Shown: piece after piece, positions 1-7,989 of the stretch | Position numbering within the stretch: position 1 is the stretch's first letter | How the letters are laid out: each line of letters opens with the position of its first letter | NCBI RefSeq assembly: GCF_003095375.1 | Contig: NZ_QEHR01000001.1 | Coordinates: 485,541 to 549,540, forward strand | Source of the DNA: Marixanthomonas spongiae | GTDB lineage: Bacteria > Bacteroidota > Bacteroidia > Flavobacteriales > Flavobacteriaceae | Direction: 5' to 3' | Length of the DNA stretch: 64,000 nt | The notes under the pieces: model-generated | Database searches by the model: none | Told to the model about the DNA's origin: nothing | The model's input: the letters and a program-made list of their open reading frames with translations, nothing else | Program-made: the position numbers and the translations under genes

Positions 1-919
1 TACTTCGTTTAAGGAATCCTGCGTGACTGATGTCGGATATTTCACTATAGGTTTTAGCAATTGATTGAGAGGCATTGCCCCGTGCTTTGATTGCTGCCAT
101 ACGTTGTTGATGGGCTGTGTTTCTAATATTGGCGCGGTTTATCTCATTTTGATTATGGACAGCTATATATTTTGGATTGTATTCCATATTTTCCAATCCA
201 TATAAAAAAGCTTTTTTGGCTCGTTGGAAATCTTGAGAAGGGGCTTGCAAAAATTTTCCATAAAATCCCCAATTACTGCCTAATTGAGATTGATCATTAA
301 ACACATTCAATACTGTTATATACTTCATCCCTTTCGTATCTTGCCACTCCATGGCATAGGCCTTTGTGGATTGTTGGGAAGGGGCATATTGCCACAATCG
401 GGTGCGAAATCCGTGTGTGGTTTGGGCAACCTTCGGCACCTCATAGGTGGTAAGCAAGCTGCGGTTTGTTTGTTGTGCAACAGGCATAAAAAACTCGTCT
501 ATAATTTGTTGCAATTCCATTGGGTTGCGTGTATTGCCGCTATATTGCCCATAAGGGGTCCCGTACATAAAATGTTTGCCAAACTCACCGCTAACCTTAA
601 TATCATTAGAGCCTTTGAAAGTCCATTCGCGATCGTTATAGATTTGTTGCCAATCACTTGGAAACGGGATGGTGGCCGAAACCATTCCGGTTTTGGGGTC
701 ACGTATCTCAAAGAGGCGAATGTCTTGTTGAATACTTTTCGGGTCACTTGGGTTTTCAGCTTTCTTAGAAGCCGTGCCTTTTCTCCTGTTCAATTTTGTT
801 TGTTTGGGCTCATGCTGTTTCTCTAAGGCGACCTCGTTTACCGGTTCATCGGTTTTTGAAGTATCCAACAGGCAAGATGAAAGAAAAAAGGCGACAACGA
901 GTACAAGTAGTGTTTTCAT
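1..919 (-). CDS. Putative lipoprotein, 5' part only (runs off the window)
   Basis: Read on the complement, an ATG opens a frame that stays open to the window edge, giving about 306 residues without a stop. The N-terminus MKTLLVLVVAFFLSSC is a textbook lipoprotein signal with a lipobox ending in Cys16, so the product is probably anchored in the outer membrane or periplasm. A charged linker (about 20-55) follows, then a mixed region containing GMVSATIPFPSDWQQ and many Gln/Asn residues. I do not recognise the family. The C-terminus lies outside the window, so full length and function are unknown. No TAnnTTTG box is evident upstream. Confidence 0.75.
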   Translation of the reverse strand, partial: MKTLLVLVVAFFLSSCLLDTSKTDEPVNEVALEKQHEPKQTKLNRRKGTASKKAENPSDPKSIQQDIRLFEIRDPKTGMVSATIPFPSDWQQIYNDREWTFKGSNDIKVSGEFGKHFMYGTPYGQYSGNTRNPMELQQIIDEFFMPVAQQTNRSLLTTYEVPKVAQTTHGFRTRLWQYAPSQQSTKAYAMEWQDTKGMKYITVLNVFNDQSQLGSNWGFYGKFLQAPSQDFQRAKKAFLYGLENMEYNPKYIAVHNQNEINRANIRNTAHQQRMAAIKARGNASQSIAKTYSEISDISHAGFLKRS

Positions 920-1001
920 ATCAAGCTTATTTGTTTCTAATGAATCATCGTAAACAAATTGATTTGTCATCACAAAATGAGCGGCAGTTTTTTACGATAT
1001 A

Positions 1002-1112
1002 CTAAAAAACGCCCCTAATAGCAGGGCGTTTTCGAACCACTCCAATTCTCCTCACAACAGGAAATGGCTTTTTAAGTATTGTTGAAACATCGTTTTGTTT
1101 ACAATATGTCAT
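1002..1112 (-). CDS. Candidate 36-residue basic ORF ending in a terminator hairpin
   Basis: An ATG-started frame of 36 codons lies between the divergent lipoprotein and mvaD genes. Its tail is Arg/Lys-rich (RRIGVVRKRPAIRG) and its last codons form the terminator hairpin at this place. No family is recognised and no promoter box was found. The only argument for a gene is that a minus-strand terminator here needs a transcript to stop. Chance is a serious alternative. Confidence 0.15.
   Translation of the reverse strand: MTYCKQNDVSTILKKPFPVVRRIGVVRKRPAIRGVF
1004..1032 (-). terminator. Orphan intrinsic terminator in a divergent intergenic region
   Basis: Stem AACGCCC / GGGCGTT with a 9-nt loop. 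On the complementary strand it is followed by a run of six T. It points away from mvaD and lies upstream of the lipoprotein start, so no annotated gene ends at it. It could end a small RNA or the 36-codon ORF, or act as a leader attenuator for the lipoprotein gene. Confidence 0.6.
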
Positions 1113-1151
1113 CACATATTTTTTATTCTTTTATCACATAGTGCATTTACC

Positions 1152-1159
1152 TATATTTG
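1152..1159 (+). promoter_or_regulatory. Bacteroidetes -7 box upstream of mvaD
   Basis: TATATTTG matches the TAnnTTTG -7 consensus and lies 20 nt before the chosen ATG, implying a short leader of about 15 nt. The -33 TTG element is not clear. Confidence 0.5.
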
Positions 1160-1179
1160 TTTTCTGAAAAATCATTTTG

Positions 1180-2277
1180 ATGACCGAAGCCGATTTCATC
1201 CCAAAACCTTACACCAAAACCCTTGAAAAAGGCAGTGTATCCTACCAAAGCCCAAGCAATATTGCTTTGGTAAAATACTGGGGAAAATATGGCGAACAGT
1301 TGCCTAAAAATGCTTCCATCAGTTTTACATTGAGTAATTGCTATACGAAAACAACACTTTCCTATCAAAAACGCTCTTTGGCTGAAACTTCGGAGCATAA
1401 GGATTTTGATTTTGAAGTTTTTTTAGACGGAAAAAGGGAAGAAAGCTTTGAACCAAAAATTGAAAAGTTTTTTGAACGGATTGAAAAATACGTCCCATTT
1501 CTGAAGGATTACAAATTTAAAATCGAAACCACCAACAGTTTTCCGCACAGTAGCGGAATTGCCTCTTCGGCCAGCGGGATGAGTACATTGGCGTTGTGTT
1601 TGCTTTCCATTGAAAAACAACTGGTTTCAGAAAAAATACCGCAACAACTTTTCAACAAAAAAGCTTCCTTTTTGGCTCGTTTGGGTTCCGGCAGTGCGTG
1701 CAGGAGCATTGCAGGCCCGCTAATGGTTTGGGGGGAACACCCAGACATTGACGGAAGCACTAATTTATTCGGAACAAATTATCCTTTTGAAGTTCACGAT
1801 ACTTTCAAAAATTATCAGGATACCATCTTGTTGGTCGATAAAGGTGAAAAGCAAGTGAGCAGTACTGTTGGGCATAATTTAATGCACGACCATCCGTTTG
1901 CCGAACAACGTTTTAAGCAAGCCAATGACAATCTTTCAAAACTCATCCCGATTTTAAAAGAAGGTACTATTTCAGAATTTATTAAAATCGTAGAAAGTGA
2001 AGCCTTGTCCTTGCACGCAATGATGATGACGTCGATGCCTTATTTTATTTTAATGAAACCCAATACGCTCGAAATTATAAACCGTATTTGGAATTTCAGA
2101 AAAGAAACAGAAAGCAACGTTTGTTTTACGCTGGATGCAGGCGCCAATGTTCACGTTTTATATCCTGAACCCGAAAAAGAAGCTGTTTCAACGTTTATTG
2201 AAACGGACTTAAAACAATTTTGTAAAAACGGGGAATACATTCATGATCACACTGGCGAAGGAGCAATTGCGCTGTAA
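1180..2277 (+). CDS. mvaD: Diphosphomevalonate decarboxylase
   Basis: This GHMP-superfamily enzyme decarboxylates mevalonate 5-diphosphate with ATP to give isopentenyl diphosphate, the last mevalonate pathway step. Of 365 residues, KYWGK (32-36), SSGIASSASG (124-133), GSGSACRS (169-176) and DAGANVH (319-325) are the family's substrate and ATP motifs, with the catalytic Asp expected in the last. Length is a little above the usual 320-340. I chose the ATG rather than the TTG one codon earlier. A GHMP kinase and a UbiA prenyltransferase follow on the same strand, fitting an isoprenoid cluster. Confidence 0.95.
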   Translation: MTEADFIPKPYTKTLEKGSVSYQSPSNIALVKYWGKYGEQLPKNASISFTLSNCYTKTTLSYQKRSLAETSEHKDFDFEVFLDGKREESFEPKIEKFFERIEKYVPFLKDYKFKIETTNSFPHSSGIASSASGMSTLALCLLSIEKQLVSEKIPQQLFNKKASFLARLGSGSACRSIAGPLMVWGEHPDIDGSTNLFGTNYPFEVHDTFKNYQDTILLVDKGEKQVSSTVGHNLMHDHPFAEQRFKQANDNLSKLIPILKEGTISEFIKIVESEALSLHAMMMTSMPYFILMKPNTLEIINRIWNFRKETESNVCFTLDAGANVHVLYPEPEKEAVSTFIETDLKQFCKNGEYIHDHTGEGAIAL

Positions 2278-2345
2278 AAACCACTGTAATTGTTTGATAA
2301 AGCATATTTTATAAAAAAATTCAGAAAATATTAACGCTCCCTTTA

Positions 2346-2353
2346 TATATTTG
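2346..2353 (+). promoter_or_regulatory. Bacteroidetes -7 box upstream of the GHMP kinase
   Basis: TATATTTG fits TAnnTTTG exactly and sits 45 nt before the ATG, in the 121-nt gap after mvaD. The kinase therefore probably has its own promoter. Confidence 0.5.
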
Positions 2354-2398
2354 CATGACCGAATTGAAATCGGTACATTTAACCATTAACGAAACCTT

Positions 2399-3337
2399 AT
2401 GCACGGTCCCCTGTTTTATTCAAAAATCCTATTGTTCGGTGAGTATGGAATTATAAAAGATTCTAAAGGCTTGTCCATCCCGTATAACTTTTACAATGGC
2501 GCCCTTAAAATCGATGAACACAAAACCATCCACACCAAAAAGAGCAACGATGGTTTATTGCGGTTTGCCAAATATCTGGAAACGCTTCAAAACGAGAATC
2601 CAGAGCTGGTAACCTTCGATATTGAAAAATTAAAAGCCGATGTGGCAAATGGACTGTATTTTGACAGCAGTATTCCGCAAGGTTACGGCGTAGGCAGCAG
2701 TGGTGCTTTGGTTGCGGCCATCTACGATAAGTACGCAAACAATAAAATTACCGTTCTTGAAAACTTAACCCGCGACAAACTGTTGCAGTTAAAAGCCATT
2801 TTTGCCGAAATGGAGTCGTTTTTCCACGGAAAATCGTCTGGGCTGGACCCTTTGAACAGTTATTTAAGCCTACCTATTTTGATTAACAGCAAAGACAATA
2901 TCGAGCCGGCGGGCATCCCTTCGCAAACCGAAGACGGTAAAGGAGCTGTTTTTCTGTTGGATAGTGGCAGTACGGGAGAAACCGCACCCATGGTTCAGAT
3001 TTTTATGGAAAACATGAAGCAAGAGGGTTTTAGGAGTATGGTAAAAGACCAGTTTGTAAAACATACCGATGCTTGCGTACACGACTTTTTAAAAGGCGAC
3101 GTAAAATCCCTCTTCGGAAATGTAAAACAGCTTTCAAAAGTGGTGCTGGACAACTTTAAGCCGATGATCCCAAAACAATTTCACACCTTGTGGAAAAAAG
3201 GGATCGACACCAACGCTTACTACCTAAAACTTTGTGGCTCTGGCGGTGGCGGTTATATGTTAGGTTTTACCCAAGACATCGATAAGGCGCGCCAAGCCTT
3301 GAAAGACTATAGATTGGAAGTGGTGTATAACTTCTAA
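2399..3337 (+). CDS. Mevalonate kinase-like GHMP kinase
   Basis: A cytoplasmic GHMP-fold kinase of 312 residues, expected to phosphorylate mevalonate or a pathway intermediate. The N-terminal strand carries KILLFGEYGI (9-18), typical of mevalonate kinases. The ATP loop is PQGYGVGSSGAL (93-104), SSGLDPL follows in mid-protein, and the C-terminal motif is LCGSGGGGYMLG. Neighbours mvaD and UbiA support the isoprenoid role. Phosphomevalonate kinase is the main alternative, because sequence alone separates these two poorly in Bacteroidota. Confidence 0.85.
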   Translation: MHGPLFYSKILLFGEYGIIKDSKGLSIPYNFYNGALKIDEHKTIHTKKSNDGLLRFAKYLETLQNENPELVTFDIEKLKADVANGLYFDSSIPQGYGVGSSGALVAAIYDKYANNKITVLENLTRDKLLQLKAIFAEMESFFHGKSSGLDPLNSYLSLPILINSKDNIEPAGIPSQTEDGKGAVFLLDSGSTGETAPMVQIFMENMKQEGFRSMVKDQFVKHTDACVHDFLKGDVKSLFGNVKQLSKVVLDNFKPMIPKQFHTLWKKGIDTNAYYLKLCGSGGGGYMLGFTQDIDKARQALKDYRLEVVYNF

Positions 3338-3359
3338 ATATATTCAACCCACATACCTT

Positions 3360-4274
3360 ATGTTAAGTCGAAAACAAAAACATTTTCTACTAAAGGTTTT
3401 CAGTTTGTTTTCGGTGGTTCGTGGTTATAACATTCTTATAATCATAATTGCACAATACTTAACTTCCATCTACATTTTGGCGCCCAATTTACCGGTAAAA
3501 CAGGTTTTACTGGATGTTAATTTGTTGATGCTGGTATTGGCTTCGGCGGCCGCAATTGCGTCTGGCTACATCATCAACAGTTTTTACGATAGCGAAAAAG
3601 ACTTAATAAACCGGCCACGAAAAACCATGCTCGATCGGTTGGTGAGCCAACGCACCAAACTTTCGGTGTATTTTATATTGAATTTTTTTTCGGTCATTTT
3701 TGCCAGTTACGTTTCGTTTAGGGCCGTACTATTTTTCTCCATGTATATTTTTGTGCTTTGGCTGTATTCGCACAAGCTGAAAAAGTATCCCTTTATCGGC
3801 AACATTACGGCAGCGATCTTGGCGGTTATCCCTTTCTTTGCCGTATTTATTTACTATCGAAATTTCGATTTGGTGATTTTTGTGCACGCCACCTTCTTGT
3901 TCCTGCTCATTTCCATGCGCGAACTGGTAAAAGACCTCGAAAACATTAAAGGTGACTTGGCACAGAATTATCATACCATCCCTGTAGTGTATGGTGAAAC
4001 CATATCGAAACGAATGTTGACCCTCATGTGTCTTATTGCTTTTATCCCCGCGCTGTTGCTTATTTTTAAATTTCCAATTGGGTACATGAATTATTTTTTC
4101 TTCGGAAGCATTCTGGCACTGTTGTTTTTTTTGTTCATCCTTTGGAAATCGAAACGAAAACTACACTACATCGTGCTGCACAATATTCTTAAATTCATTA
4201 TTGTAATCGGTGTGTTCAGCATTGTGTTGATCGATGTCGATTTATTGCTCAACCGCTTCCTTTTGAAAATTTAA
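3360..4274 (+). CDS. UbiA-family prenyltransferase
   Basis: An integral membrane prenyltransferase of 304 residues with about eight or nine hydrophobic helices. Both Asp-rich Mg-diphosphate motifs are intact: NSFYDSEKD (73-81) and DLENIKGD (192-199). Such enzymes move a prenyl chain from a diphosphate to an acceptor. Here the gene begins 22 nt after a mevalonate kinase. A geranylgeranylglyceryl phosphate synthase homologue lies at 36453-37169 in the window, so a digeranylgeranylglyceryl-phosphate-synthase-like role is attractive. Menaquinone or heme-side-chain synthesis remain possible; the acceptor cannot be read from sequence. Confidence 0.85.
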   Translation: MLSRKQKHFLLKVFSLFSVVRGYNILIIIIAQYLTSIYILAPNLPVKQVLLDVNLLMLVLASAAAIASGYIINSFYDSEKDLINRPRKTMLDRLVSQRTKLSVYFILNFFSVIFASYVSFRAVLFFSMYIFVLWLYSHKLKKYPFIGNITAAILAVIPFFAVFIYYRNFDLVIFVHATFLFLLISMRELVKDLENIKGDLAQNYHTIPVVYGETISKRMLTLMCLIAFIPALLLIFKFPIGYMNYFFFGSILALLFFLFILWKSKRKLHYIVLHNILKFIIVIGVFSIVLIDVDLLLNRFLLKI

Positions 4275-4321
4275 CACCACGGATTTTTGGCTATTGTTAT
4301 TTGAAAACCAAAGCCTTTGCC

Positions 4322-4329
4322 TACCTTTG
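4322..4329 (+). promoter_or_regulatory. Bacteroidetes -7 box upstream of the RsuA/RluB-like gene
   Basis: TACCTTTG fits TAnnTTTG. It lies inside a longer upstream reading frame, which argues that translation starts at the ATG at 4392 and not at earlier codons. Confidence 0.45.
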
Positions 4330-4391
4330 CAAAAAATTTGAGAACCTCGCCTTTATCACAGGCATTAAAAAATTCTAGATTAAATCTGGAA

Positions 4392-5279
4392 ATGAATATG
4401 AGCAGAAAAGACAATAGCGGAAAAGGAAAAACTACCAATAAAACAGGCAAACCTTCTGGACGCGGTGCCGGAAACACCCGAAAACGAAGCAGTGCACGAG
4501 GAAACGCCCCTTTAAGTAGAAAAAAGCCTACCGTTAAAAAAGAAAGTAAAGATGGTAAAACCAACCATCAGAAAAACCCCGATGGCATCCGTTTAAACAA
4601 ATACATTGCCAACAGCGGCATTTGTTCGCGAAGGGAAGCAGACACCTACATTAAAACCGGCTTGGTATCGGTGAACGGAAAAATCATCAACCAGATGGGC
4701 CATAAAGTTCAGTTAAACGATGATGTTCGTTTCGATGGTCGCCGCATCAACCCAGAACCAGACACGTATATTTTATTGAACAAACCTAAATCGGTCGCTA
4801 CAACAACCAGCCAAAGCAAAGGCCTGACCGTAATGGATTTAATCTCAAACGCTACTACAGCTAGCGTAAAACCAATTGGTCGCTTGGGCAGAAATGCAAC
4901 CGGCCTATTGCTGTTTACCAACGACGATAAACTGGTTAAAAAACTGCACAGCAAAGGAATGCCACGACTATTTCACATAGAATTGGACAAAAATCTTAAA
5001 GCTTTTGATCTTCAAAAAATAGAAGAAGGCTTAACCATTAACGGCAAAACCGTCGAAGTAGAAGAAATTAGCTATGTTGAAAATTCGCCCAAAAAGGAAG
5101 TAGGTTTAAAAATTAAAAATATGGGCAACAGCATTATCCGTGATATTTTTGATCACTTAGGATACGATGTAGTGAAGGTAGATTGTGTAACTATTGCACA
5201 CCTAACTAAAAAAGACCTACCGAGAGGCCGCTGGAAAATATTGACCAAAAAAGAGGTTGAGCTTTTTAGCATGATGTAG
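4392..5279 (+). CDS. RsuA/RluB-family pseudouridine synthase homologue, catalytic Asp missing
   Basis: A 295-residue protein in three parts. The first is a Lys/Ser/Gly-rich tail (1-65). The second is an S4 RNA-binding domain beginning IRLNKYIANSGICSRREAD. The third is the RsuA/RluB catalytic domain with LLNKPKSVATTTS, IGRLGRNATGLLLFTND and the usual C-terminal DIFDHLGYDV. In active enzymes the central motif is GRLD, with Asp attacking the uridine. Here residue 166 is Gly (codon GGC at 4887-4889), a single-base change from GAC. Fold and RNA binding look intact, so it may bind rRNA as a non-catalytic assembly factor or use another residue. The start is placed after the promoter box. Confidence 0.85.
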   Translation: MNMSRKDNSGKGKTTNKTGKPSGRGAGNTRKRSSARGNAPLSRKKPTVKKESKDGKTNHQKNPDGIRLNKYIANSGICSRREADTYIKTGLVSVNGKIINQMGHKVQLNDDVRFDGRRINPEPDTYILLNKPKSVATTTSQSKGLTVMDLISNATTASVKPIGRLGRNATGLLLFTNDDKLVKKLHSKGMPRLFHIELDKNLKAFDLQKIEEGLTINGKTVEVEEISYVENSPKKEVGLKIKNMGNSIIRDIFDHLGYDVVKVDCVTIAHLTKKDLPRGRWKILTKKEVELFSMM

Positions 5280-5304
5280 TAAATTACTGATAATTAAAAT
5301 ATAG

Positions 5305-5330
5305 CACCTCTTTTTACAGAGGTGTTTTTT
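5305..5330 (+). terminator. Intrinsic terminator after the RsuA/RluB-like gene
   Basis: Stem CACCTCT / AGAGGTG with a 6-nt loop followed by six T. It separates the isoprenoid/pseudouridine block from the polyamine operon. Confidence 0.85.
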
Positions 5331-5375
5331 ATGTTAAATTTTTACTGAAATAATTTCACATATTAAAAAATAAAT

Positions 5376-5383
5376 TACATTTG
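5376..5383 (+). promoter_or_regulatory. Bacteroidetes -7 box of the polyamine operon
   Basis: TACATTTG fits TAnnTTTG and is the best match in the gap. It predicts transcription start near 5390 and an untranslated leader of about 275 nt before speA. Confidence 0.5.
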
Positions 5384-5663
5384 CCGCGCATTTAGCTGAA
5401 CAAATTGAACCGTGTTTCTGTGTTCGGGTTTTTGAAAATTAGGAAGTCATATTCAAAAACAGGTTGCCAGGCAACCAACCGAAATTTAAAGCTAGCTTCC
5501 GCTCTACCTTTAAAACCTATAACAGGTTTCTCACAACGTTTGGCCTACTGGCTCAACCCCATCCGTATTTGAAAATTCCGTTAATTTTTTGTTATAACGC
5601 TCATTTTTAGAGCATTTCAACTAATTGATTTATAATTTTCATGTCTAAACGTTACAAACTAAG
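5384..5663 (+). promoter_or_regulatory. Long structured 5' leader of the speA operon, candidate cis-regulatory RNA
   Basis: This 280-nt stretch has no convincing ORF but several stems in a row. A perfect 9-bp stem GTTTTTGAA / TTCAAAAAC (5428-5436 with 5452-5460, 15-nt loop) is followed at once by GGTTGCC / GGCAACC (5462-5476). Then come AAACCT / AGGTTT (5513-5529) and a bulged TTGGCC / GGCTCAA hairpin (about 5540-5556). The A/T-rich 3' part leads to the start codon. Such density suggests a riboswitch, leader or protein-binding RNA controlling polyamine synthesis. It does not match the guanidine or SAM riboswitch cores I know, and no T-tract terminator is obvious, so control might be translational. 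Confidence 0.4.
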
Positions 5664-7064
5664 ATGAATACCAAATACATCGATCTTATCGATCAGACCT
5701 ATTATTTCCCACAGGAAGAGTTCGCTTTAAACGATAACAAAACGCTTAATTTTCATGATATTGACTTAATGAAGTTGGTTTCAGAATACGGCGCGCCTTT
5801 AAAGTTCACCTATCTTCCTAAAATTTCAGAAAACATACAACGCGCCAAAAAATGGTTTGGCGAAGCTATTGAAAAACACAACTATCAAGGCAATTACAAC
5901 TATTGTTATTGCACAAAAAGTTCGCATTTTAAGCATGTTTTGCACGAAGCGTTGAAAAACGACATCCATATAGAAACTTCATCGGCTTTCGACATCGATA
6001 TTGTTGAAAATTTAAAAGCCGAAGGGAAAATCAATGACAACACTTATGTAATCTGCAACGGTTTTAAGCGGGAACAATATATCCTCAACATCGCACGATT
6101 GATCAATGAAGGGCATAAAAACTGTATTCCCGTAATCGATAATTATGAGGAAATTGGGTTGCTATCAGAGCAAATCGATGGCAAATACAAAGTGGGCATT
6201 CGCATCGCTTCGGAAGAAGAACCCAAGTTCGAATTTTACACCTCTCGTTTGGGCATAGGCTATAAAAACATTGTCCCCTTTTACGAAAAACAGATTAAAG
6301 ACAACAAAAATGTTGAGCTTAAAATGCTTCATTTTTTCATCAACACCGGAATTCGCGACAACGCTTATTATTGGAACGAATTGCTTAAATGCTTGACCGT
6401 TTATACCAAGCTGAAAAAAATCTGTCCAACCTTGGACAGCTTAAACATTGGCGGCGGATTTCCTATAAAAAACTCCTTGGCTTTTGAGTACGACTATCAA
6501 TATATGATTGATGAAATAATCAACCAAATAAATAAAACTTGCGCTGAAGCCGATGTGCCCGTTCCTAATATATTTACAGAGTTTGGCAGCTTTACAGTAG
6601 GTGAAAGTGGCGGCGCTATTTATGAAGTGTTGTATCAAAAACAACAGAACGATCGTGAAAAGTGGAACATGATTAACTCCTCTTTCATTACCACCTTGCC
6701 CGATACTTGGGCCATTAGCAAACGTTTTATCATGCTGGCCATTAACCGTTGGAACGACGAATACGAACGCGTGTTATTGGGTGGATTAACTTGCGACAGC
6801 GACGACTATTACAACAGCGAACAACATATGAATGCTATTTATTTACCAAAATTCAAAAAAGAAAAACCATTGTATATCGGTTTTTTTAACACCGGAGCTT
6901 ACCAAGAAACCATTGGCGGGTTTGGAGGCCTGCAACACTGTTTGATCCCTTCGCCAAAACATATTTTAATTGACAAAGATGAAGATGGAAACATCACGTC
7001 TAAATTATTTTCACAACAACAAACAAGCGAACAATTGCTAAACATTTTAGGTTATGAGCACTAA
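5664..7064 (+). CDS. speA: Arginine decarboxylase, PLP fold III (Bacteroidota type)
   Basis: This enzyme decarboxylates arginine to agmatine, opening the arginine route to putrescine. Its 466 residues form an alanine-racemase-like PLP barrel followed by a beta domain. The PLP lysine is probably Lys85 in YCYCTKSSHF, and LNIGGGFP is the phosphate-binding glycine loop. It is shorter than the 630-660 residues of E. coli SpeA, as expected for this clade. Agmatinase overlaps its end, making arginine the likely substrate; ornithine, lysine or carboxynorspermidine are less likely. Confidence 0.85.
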   Translation: MNTKYIDLIDQTYYFPQEEFALNDNKTLNFHDIDLMKLVSEYGAPLKFTYLPKISENIQRAKKWFGEAIEKHNYQGNYNYCYCTKSSHFKHVLHEALKNDIHIETSSAFDIDIVENLKAEGKINDNTYVICNGFKREQYILNIARLINEGHKNCIPVIDNYEEIGLLSEQIDGKYKVGIRIASEEEPKFEFYTSRLGIGYKNIVPFYEKQIKDNKNVELKMLHFFINTGIRDNAYYWNELLKCLTVYTKLKKICPTLDSLNIGGGFPIKNSLAFEYDYQYMIDEIINQINKTCAEADVPVPNIFTEFGSFTVGESGGAIYEVLYQKQQNDREKWNMINSSFITTLPDTWAISKRFIMLAINRWNDEYERVLLGGLTCDSDDYYNSEQHMNAIYLPKFKKEKPLYIGFFNTGAYQETIGGFGGLQHCLIPSPKHILIDKDEDGNITSKLFSQQQTSEQLLNILGYEH

Positions 7065-7989
7065 AACGTATGCCGGGATCCCACAAAAATATGCGGCCCT
7101 GGAAACTTCAAAAATCGTATTAATTCCTGTTCCTTACGATGGGACCAGTACGTGGCAAAAAGGAGCCGATAAAGGCCCTGAAGCATTTTTACATGCTTCG
7201 GAAAATATGGAATTGTATGATATTGAAACCGAAACTGAAGTCTATAAACAAGGAATCTATTTAAGCGAACCCATTACAGAAAACGCTTCCCCTGAAGCCG
7301 TAGTGAAGGCAGTTCACAAAAAAACGAAAGATTATATCCTTCGGAATAAATTTGTAACGGTTTTCGGTGGTGAACATAGCATCTCGATCGGCACCATCCG
7401 TGCGTTTAACGAATGTTTTGACGATTTGACCGTGCTTCATATCGATGCACACGCCGACCTTCGAAAAGAATATGAAGGTTCAAGCTGCAACCACGCTTGT
7501 GCGGTGTACGAAGCCAGCCAGACTACCAATTTGGTGCAAGTAGGCATTCGCAGTATGGATGTTGCCGAAACAACGGTAATGGACCGCGAGAAAACGTGGT
7601 TTGCCCATGAAATGGCCACAGACGAATATTGGATGGACAACGTAATGGAAGCATTGGGCGAAAACGTATTTATTACCTTCGATTTGGATGCGTTTGATCC
7701 TTCCATCCTACCTTCAACCGGGACACCGGAACCAGGCGGACTGTTCTTCTATGAAACGCTGGAGTTTTTAAAGCAAGTATTTGCAGAGCGCAATGTAGTT
7801 GGGTTTGATATTGTAGAGTTATGCCCAAATCCAGAAGAGAAATCTTCCGACTTTTTAGCGGCTAAATTATATTACAAAATGCTTAGCTATAAATTTGAAG
7901 GAACAGAACAAGAAGACGAATTTGAAAGTAATTTCACCGACTCAAAAAAAGGAATTTCAAAATTTAACAACACCGAAGATGAGTACTAA
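7054..7989 (+). CDS. speB: Agmatinase (ureohydrolase family)
   Basis: A manganese ureohydrolase expected to split agmatine into putrescine and urea. Of 311 residues, GGEHS (105-109), DAHADLR (131-137) and FDLDAFDPS hold the His and Asp ligands of the two-metal centre. The start overlaps the end of speA by 11 nt (ATGAGCACTAA), suggesting translational coupling. The C-terminal 30 residues are acidic and probably disordered. Arginase or formiminoglutamase would fit the fold, but the arginine decarboxylase just upstream favours agmatinase. Confidence 0.92.
   Translation: MSTKTYAGIPQKYAALETSKIVLIPVPYDGTSTWQKGADKGPEAFLHASENMELYDIETETEVYKQGIYLSEPITENASPEAVVKAVHKKTKDYILRNKFVTVFGGEHSISIGTIRAFNECFDDLTVLHIDAHADLRKEYEGSSCNHACAVYEASQTTNLVQVGIRSMDVAETTVMDREKTWFAHEMATDEYWMDNVMEALGENVFITFDLDAFDPSILPSTGTPEPGGLFFYETLEFLKQVFAERNVVGFDIVELCPNPEEKSSDFLAAKLYYKMLSYKFEGTEQEDEFESNFTDSKKGISKFNNTEDEY

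Noticed and set aside
284..826. 180-codon plus-strand ORF at the left end
   Set aside because: It lies antisense to the lipoprotein frame that runs uninterrupted to the edge. Its translation has no domain and is rich in rare codons, so it is a shadow.
5384..5663. Known riboswitch in the speA leader (guanidine-I, SAM or T-box)
   Set aside because: I looked for the conserved cores of these classes and did not find them; no tRNA-like specifier arrangement or strong T-tract is present. The leader is therefore listed as an unassigned candidate.
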